The translations under genes and the position numbers were made by a program. DNA of 64,000 bases from an uncultured Prevotella sp. (lineage in GTDB: Bacteria > Bacteroidota > Bacteroidia > Bacteroidales > Bacteroidaceae): contig ONAK01000001.1 of assembly GCA_900315765.1 (NCBI GenBank), positions 1 to 64,000 on the forward strand. The letters are read 5' to 3'. This document shows positions 59,601-64,000 of the stretch, in pieces (positions within the stretch are counted from its first letter, which is position 1; each line of letters opens with the position of its first letter). The notes under the pieces are model-generated. The model worked only from the letters and a program-made list of their open reading frames with translations, did not search any database and was not told the DNA's origin.

Positions 59601-59761
59601 CGGCTGCAAAGGTAGCCGGATTGCGGTAAAACAAGCGTATAAGGATTGAAGAAGTCCCAGAAAGTCCCAAATAATCGGGGACATTGGAGCCATTTCAAAA
59701 ATATTTTCTTCCAAGGTGTTAAAACGGTGGGAAACATTGTTCCTGGCTTGCAATAATTTTG
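59601..59761. promoter_or_regulatory. divergent control region of the HTH genes
   Basis: Minus-strand -7 TACCTTTG at 59607-59614; plus-strand -7 TAATTTTG at 59754-59761. Between them lie AGTCCCA (59652 and 59662), GGGGACATTG (59676-59685), TTTTCTT (59704-59710) and a CCACCGTTTTAA-type block in the opposite orientation (59711-59730). The same elements occur upstream of the mob genes at 7141-7246. Confidence 0.6.
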
Positions 59762-59792
59762 CAGTCGAAATCAAACAAGAAAAGAAACAAGT

Positions 59793-60149
59793 ATGGAAGT
59801 CATCACCATTGAAAGCGGTCTCTGGCAGCAGTTGCTAAACCGCATAGAGAGAATAGAAACGTATGTAAAGGAGGCTACGGCTCCTGTCAACATCAGCGAT
59901 GAAGACATCATCCTGAACAATGATCAGGCTTGCCGATTACTCTGTGTGGAGAAGCGGACGATGCAGTATTACCGATCAAAAGGAAAGATTGCTTATCGCT
60001 GCTATGCGAAGCAATTACGCTACCGTCTGTCTGACATTGAAGAGTTCGCACATGTCAACATGCGTCCGTTGAGCAAGAAACTACTTGCATCCATACGTCA
60101 GGAATGCATTGATGAGAAAAAGAGAATCCTTGAAAACATGGAGGACTGA
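59793..60149 (+). CDS. helix-turn-helix protein, Xis2c-like
   Basis: A 118-residue protein with an N-terminal coiled coil and a central HTH (ILNNDQACRLLCVEKRTMQYYRSKGKIAYRCYAKQLRYRLSDIEEF). First gene of a plus-strand operon whose order (HTH, HTH, DUF4099/DUF3945-type, topoisomerase III) matches the CTnDOT excision operon xis2c-xis2d-orf3-exc. The name is by position. Confidence 0.75.
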   Translation: MEVITIESGLWQQLLNRIERIETYVKEATAPVNISDEDIILNNDQACRLLCVEKRTMQYYRSKGKIAYRCYAKQLRYRLSDIEEFAHVNMRPLSKKLLASIRQECIDEKKRILENMED

Positions 60150-60151
60150 CT

Positions 60152-60571
60152 ATGAACGGAACAGACATAACAGAAGAGAAGCAGCAGAGTGAAGTTCTGG
60201 ATAAGGATTTCTTCCTTGAGTGTATGCGTAGCGTAGTTAAAAGGATGCAGAAACAGGAACAGATGATACAGGTACTGGTGGATGATCTGAGGATGCGTAA
60301 CCACGAAGGAGTACTTTACCTTAGAGGCGAGAGAATGTATTCTACACAGGAACTGGTAAACAGTTTGCGAGTCAGCAGAAAAACGCTCATGCGATATCGA
60401 AATGCAGGGAATCTTCCTTATATAATCCTGCGTAACAGTGCCTACTATAAGGAGTCTAACGTAGAGAAACTAATCACCCAATACGGAAACAGGCTCGACA
60501 AGAAAGCAGTTGCTGAGTTCCTTGCAAATATGAACAAAAACAAGAACGGCGATATTCTCGCCAACAAATAA
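60152..60571 (+). CDS. helix-turn-helix protein, Xis2d-like
   Basis: A 139-residue protein; the HTH lies at about 60-105 (MYSTQELVNSLRVSRKTLMRYRNAGNLPYIILRNSAYYKESNVEKL) and resembles the minus-strand protein at 58980. It begins 2 bases after the previous stop. In CTnDOT, Xis2d is an excisionase and also activates transfer genes; that the same holds here is inference. Confidence 0.75.
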   Translation: MNGTDITEEKQQSEVLDKDFFLECMRSVVKRMQKQEQMIQVLVDDLRMRNHEGVLYLRGERMYSTQELVNSLRVSRKTLMRYRNAGNLPYIILRNSAYYKESNVEKLITQYGNRLDKKAVAEFLANMNKNKNGDILANK

Positions 60572-60605
60572 CATTATTCATTAACAATTTAAATTTTTAG
60601 CTATT

Positions 60606-61694
60606 ATGGCACAAAACCAAAATCAGGGCTATCAGCCCATCGACGAGTCCAAGGTTAACTGGGACCAGATTGAAGAGAAGTTCGGTATCTCGAAAGAGGT
60701 GCTGGAGAAGACGGGAGCAAAGGACAACATGCTGAACTTCGGCAAGTCCGGGCTGCTTGATGTGACGATGCTCATCTACGATCAGAAGGTGAAGGCCGCT
60801 GCACGTCTGCAACTGACACGTCTGCAGGATGGCACTTATAGTGTACTGCCTCACTTCGTGCGCAAGGAGCAGAAGCTGGAGAATGCGGAGTACATGGGCT
60901 ACACCTTCACCAAAGAGGATGCCAAGGCACTGAAAGAGACTGGCAACCTCGGCAAGGTTGTTCCGCTGTTCAACGTGAAAGACAACACCATGCAGAATTG
61001 CTTCGTGTCTTACGACAAGCAGACCAACGAACTGGTACACTATCCCGTGAGCAAGCTGCATCTCCGTGAGAGTGTGGGTAACGTGAAGTTCACTCCCGAA
61101 GAGATGGAACTTCTCAAGCAGGGTGGCATCGTGAAGGACAAGTTCTTTGAGGGCGAGAACGGACAGAAGTTCACCGTGGACTTCCAGGTGAACGCCGACC
61201 GCAAGAACGTTTCGTTTGTCCCAGGCAGTAGCCGCAAGGAGGAAGAGGTGCAGGAACAGAACCAGAAAGCCAAGATGAACTGGACCAACGAGGATGGCAG
61301 CATCAAGAACCTGACCAAGTGGAAGGGCATTCCCCTGACTGAAGAGCAGCAGAAGGACTACCGTGAAGGCAAGTCGGTGAAACTCGACAACTACCCGCTG
61401 AAGGACGGAACAACAGCCACGATGTACCTGATGTTCTATCCCGACAAGAATCAGCCGTTTGTCTCGAAGAACGACCCGATGCAGGGTAAGGTTGTAGCCC
61501 CAGCCAACGAGAGCGAGACACAGGTGGCAGTCAACCATCAGGGCAAGACCAACGAGGCCACCAAGAAGGTGGACGAGCCACTGCAGAAGGGACAGGTCGC
61601 GCCCAAGAACGAACACCAGAAAGAGCCACAGAAGCCCGAGGGAGAGAAGCAGGAGCAGAAGGAAGAGAAGAAGAAGCGAGGCCCGAAACTCTGA
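60606..61694 (+). CDS. DUF4099/DUF3945-type protein (Orf3-like)
   Basis: A 362-residue protein with repeats of a small beta-alpha domain: VNWDQIEEKFGISKEVLEKTGAKDNMLNFGKSGLL at the N-terminus (DUF4099-like) and KWKGIPLTEEQQKDYREGKSV later (DUF3945-like). The C-terminus is low-complexity and basic (KEEKKKRGPKL). It lies between xis2d-like and topoisomerase genes, as orf3 does in CTnDOT. Function not established. Confidence 0.85.
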   Translation: MAQNQNQGYQPIDESKVNWDQIEEKFGISKEVLEKTGAKDNMLNFGKSGLLDVTMLIYDQKVKAAARLQLTRLQDGTYSVLPHFVRKEQKLENAEYMGYTFTKEDAKALKETGNLGKVVPLFNVKDNTMQNCFVSYDKQTNELVHYPVSKLHLRESVGNVKFTPEEMELLKQGGIVKDKFFEGENGQKFTVDFQVNADRKNVSFVPGSSRKEEEVQEQNQKAKMNWTNEDGSIKNLTKWKGIPLTEEQQKDYREGKSVKLDNYPLKDGTTATMYLMFYPDKNQPFVSKNDPMQGKVVAPANESETQVAVNHQGKTNEATKKVDEPLQKGQVAPKNEHQKEPQKPEGEKQEQKEEKKKRGPKL

Positions 61695-61771
61695 TTAGAG
61701 AAGCGCAATGTGTGGACAGCCGCAGATGGCTGTCGGCTGTCCACCTCTCACGCGCGTAATAATAAGTATAA

Positions 61772-61785
61772 AACCACTGAATCCA
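61772..61785 (-). repeat. dispersed 17-mer, partial copy
   Basis: AACCACTGAATCCA; minus strand TGGATTCAGTGGTT, matching 14 bases of the 17-mer at 4376 and 63932. It lies 10 bases before the topoisomerase start. Confidence 0.5.
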
Positions 61786-61795
61786 TTTTTACAAT

Positions 61796-63874
61796 ATGAT
61801 TACCATTATCGCAGAGAAACCGAGCGTCGCACGACAAATATCCCGTGTCGTGGGCGCCATGGAAAGGAAAGTCGGCTGCTACGGAGGCAACAACTACTGC
61901 GTCACCTGGGCCTTCGGTCACCTGATACAACTGGCCATGCCCGAAGCCTATGGTGTGACAGGATTCCGTCGCGAGTCCCTGCCAATCATCCCCGATGTTT
62001 TCCAACTCGTCAGCCGCAAGGATGTCAAGGGTAAAGAGGATAACGGGGTAAAGGAGCAGCTTCGCGTCATTAAGAACCTCTTCGAGCATACCGAAAAGAT
62101 CATCGTTGCCACAGATGCCGGACGCGAGGGCGAACTGATTTTCCGCAATCTCTACCAGTACCTCGGCTGTCACGTCCCGTTTCAGCGTCTCTGGATCAGT
62201 TCACTGACCGACAAGGCCATCAAGGAAGGACTGAAAAACCTTAAGAACGGCCACGACTACGACAACCTTTTCTTGTCTGCCAAGGCACGAAGTGAAGCCG
62301 ATTGGCTTGTGGGCATCAACGCTACCCAGGCACTGACTATTGCGGCTGGAAATGGAACATACTCCCTCGGACGTGTGCAGACGCCTACACTTGCAATGGT
62401 CTGCCGCCGCTTTTTAGAGAACAAGAACTTTGTGCCGACTCCGTTCTGGCAGATGCACTTCACTACCGAAGGTGACGGCAAGACCGTCAAGTTTTTGACC
62501 GCAGACCGATGGAAAGACAAGGCTGATGCCGAATCCGTCTATCAGAAGTTGAAGTCTGCCAACAGCGTAGCCATCGCCAAGGTGGAGTGCAAGGAAAAGA
62601 CGGAGGAACCGCCCTTGCTCTATGATCTCACCACGCTCCAGAAGGATGCCAACGTCAGGTATGGCTTCACCGCCGAGCAGACACTAACCATCGCGCAGAA
62701 ACTCTATGAGGCCAAGGCCATCACCTATCCCCGCACGTCAAGCCGCTACATCCCCGATGACGTGTACGACGAGATTCCCAAGCTACTCCGCACACTGGCC
62801 GACAATGAGCAGTGGGGCGCACTCTCCATGACCATTCACAAGCCCAACCGCCACAGCGTCGATGCCTCGAAGGTCACTGACCACCACGCCCTGCTGATTA
62901 CAGGCGAAAAGCCGCAGTACCCGTCCAACGACGACAAGAATATCTACAACCTCATCGTCGCCCGTATGCTCGAAGCCTTCTCTGACAAGTGCGTCAAGGA
63001 ACTGACTACTGTCACCGTTGATGTGGACGGAATACCGTTTGTCGCCAAGGGAACTGTCATCCGTCAGCAAGGTTGGCGGTTCATCATGAACGAGGACACA
63101 GATGCAGACCATTTGCCCAACTGGAAGGAAGGTCAGGAACTGCACGTCACGGGATGGGGACTGGCCGAGGGCAAGACCAAACCCGCTGCAATCCACACCG
63201 AGGCTACGCTGCTGTCCGAGATGGAACACTGCGGCAAGAACATCGACGACGAGGAACTGGCACAGGCCATCAAGGACTGTGGCATCGGAACCCCAGCCAC
63301 CCGTGCCGCCATTATCGAGACGCTTATCAACCGCGAGTACATGATTCGCCTAAACAAGCAGCTTATCCCGACCGAAAAAGGGCTGTTTATCTACAAACTG
63401 CTGAAAGACAAGCAGATTGCCGATGTCGCCATGACGGGCCAGTGGGAGCAGTCGCTTGCCAGGATCGAACGGGGCGAGTACAGTGCCGAGGACTTCCGCA
63501 AGGGCATTGAGGACTATACGGGCAGCATCGTTAGGGAACTTCTCTCCTTGGAGGACAGGTTTGAGCACAGCGGCATCGGCATACCATGTCCCAAGTGCGG
63601 GAAAGGCACGATGCAGTTCTACAAGAAGGTCGTCAAGTGCGACAATCCCGCCTGTGACTGTCATGTGTTCCGCGAGAAAGCTGGCAAGGAACTAACCAAC
63701 GACCAGTTGAAGGCTTTGCTGACCGAGGGCAGGACGGGAATCATCAAAGGTTTCAAGAGCAAACAGGGCAATTCCTTCGATGCCGTTGTCACTCTTAACC
63801 GCGAGACCTTCCAGACAGAATTTTCGTTCCCTGAGCGAAAAAGTCAACCAAAGAAAAGTAAATCCCGAAAATAA
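61796..63874 (+). CDS. topB: DNA topoisomerase III (Exc-like)
   Basis: A 692-residue type IA topoisomerase. Toprim domain MITIIAEKPSVARQISRVVGA and the acidic TDAGREGELIFRN; active-site Tyr near residue 311 in ITYPRTSSRYI; C-terminal zinc-finger CPKCGKGTMQFYKKVVKCDNPAC. It is the last gene of the excision-type operon. In CTnDOT the equivalent gene is exc and its topoisomerase activity is not essential for excision in vitro. Ends with a strongly basic tail. Confidence 0.95.
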   Translation: MITIIAEKPSVARQISRVVGAMERKVGCYGGNNYCVTWAFGHLIQLAMPEAYGVTGFRRESLPIIPDVFQLVSRKDVKGKEDNGVKEQLRVIKNLFEHTEKIIVATDAGREGELIFRNLYQYLGCHVPFQRLWISSLTDKAIKEGLKNLKNGHDYDNLFLSAKARSEADWLVGINATQALTIAAGNGTYSLGRVQTPTLAMVCRRFLENKNFVPTPFWQMHFTTEGDGKTVKFLTADRWKDKADAESVYQKLKSANSVAIAKVECKEKTEEPPLLYDLTTLQKDANVRYGFTAEQTLTIAQKLYEAKAITYPRTSSRYIPDDVYDEIPKLLRTLADNEQWGALSMTIHKPNRHSVDASKVTDHHALLITGEKPQYPSNDDKNIYNLIVARMLEAFSDKCVKELTTVTVDVDGIPFVAKGTVIRQQGWRFIMNEDTDADHLPNWKEGQELHVTGWGLAEGKTKPAAIHTEATLLSEMEHCGKNIDDEELAQAIKDCGIGTPATRAAIIETLINREYMIRLNKQLIPTEKGLFIYKLLKDKQIADVAMTGQWEQSLARIERGEYSAEDFRKGIEDYTGSIVRELLSLEDRFEHSGIGIPCPKCGKGTMQFYKKVVKCDNPACDCHVFREKAGKELTNDQLKALLTEGRTGIIKGFKSKQGNSFDAVVTLNRETFQTEFSFPERKSQPKKSKSRK

Positions 63875-63908
63875 TGCGTACCTTTGCCACTGACATTCAT
63901 TTTCATAC

Positions 63909-63976
63909 ATCGTTTAAACGATTTTTTGAAATGGATTCAGTGGTTGCACCTCGGGAGGGATACCCGGGGTGCTTTA
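63909..63976 (+). terminator. palindrome, 17-mer copy 2 and terminator after topB
   Basis: A perfect 14-base palindrome ATCGTTTAAACGAT at 63909-63922, the 17-mer at 63932-63948, and a 10-bp stem with loop AGGGATA (63946-63972) followed by TTT. The stem overlaps the end of the 17-mer. Probably terminates the excision operon. Confidence 0.6.
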
Positions 63977-64000
63977 CTTGTACGCTGATTCTATAACCCA

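Overview
The window is most of an integrative and conjugative element (conjugative transposon) of the CTnDOT type from a Bacteroidales bacterium. The evidence is a Bacteroidetes-type tra operon (traJ to traA order), a mobA-mobB-mobC set, an excision-type operon ending in a topoisomerase III, and many promoters of the Bacteroidetes TTTG / TAnnTTTG kind. GG-Bacteroidales peptide genes and a GLPGLI protein fit the same order. Prevotella/Segatella or Bacteroides is plausible, but the genus cannot be fixed from this sequence alone. No tRNA, rRNA, CRISPR array or IS transposase was recognised.

Layout. 1-6888 (minus): transfer genes traJ (cut by the window edge), traI, traG, traF, traE, traD, traC, traB, traA, with octamer-periodic repeat arrays between some of them. 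6889-7490: a highly structured intergenic region holding the tra promoter and a likely oriT. 7491-11238 (plus): mobA, relaxase mobB, coupling protein mobC, then a strong terminator. From 11.3 to 58.9 kb lies about 48 kb of mostly AT-rich cargo. 58980-63874: two divergent pairs of small helix-turn-helix genes, a DUF4099/DUF3945-type gene and topoisomerase III, matching the xis2c-xis2d-orf3-exc order of CTnDOT.

Cargo, in order. (1) 11387-22212 (minus) is a radical-SAM RiPP cluster: a double-glycine precursor of 60 residues, an rSAM/SPASM maturase, a TonB-type outer membrane protein, a GLPGLI protein, a C39-peptidase ABC exporter and a truncated HlyD-like adaptor, with a DUF3244-like protein and a TPR/HTH regulator upstream. 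(2) 22355-24959: two TetR regulators flank a ketoacyl-ACP synthase III; a possible small RNA follows. (3) 25341-29939: two related alpha-amylases flank an AAC(3)-type acetyltransferase. (4) 30161-42846 is a defence-like island: membrane patatin phospholipase, lipoprotein, giant KAP-type NTPase with TM insert and repeats, a coiled-coil membrane protein, a DUF262 + HEPN pair, unknown small genes, and a convergent SIR2-SLOG (ThsA-like) / TIR (ThsB-like) Thoeris pair. (5) 42906-49653: tyrosine recombinase, an ABC-transporter remnant, a muramidase group, a PD-(D/E)XK-like protein, a Crp/Fnr regulator, and a TenA-like protein with a small beta-rich partner. (6) 50178-58849 is a tightly packed module of SIS-HAD fusion, PRTase-like protein, P-loop ATPase, an unknown GFDPR protein and a PfkB kinase, interrupted by an AbiEi/AbiEii toxin-antitoxin pair with its own promoter.

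The best candidates for an undescribed system are the SIS-HAD / PRTase / ATPase / GFDPR / PfkB module and the patatin-KAP NTPase module. The Thoeris pair is recognisable but unusual in its convergent arrangement and in having Asn where the SIR2 catalytic His is expected. The transfer backbone looks intact wherever it can be seen, so the island is probably mobile.
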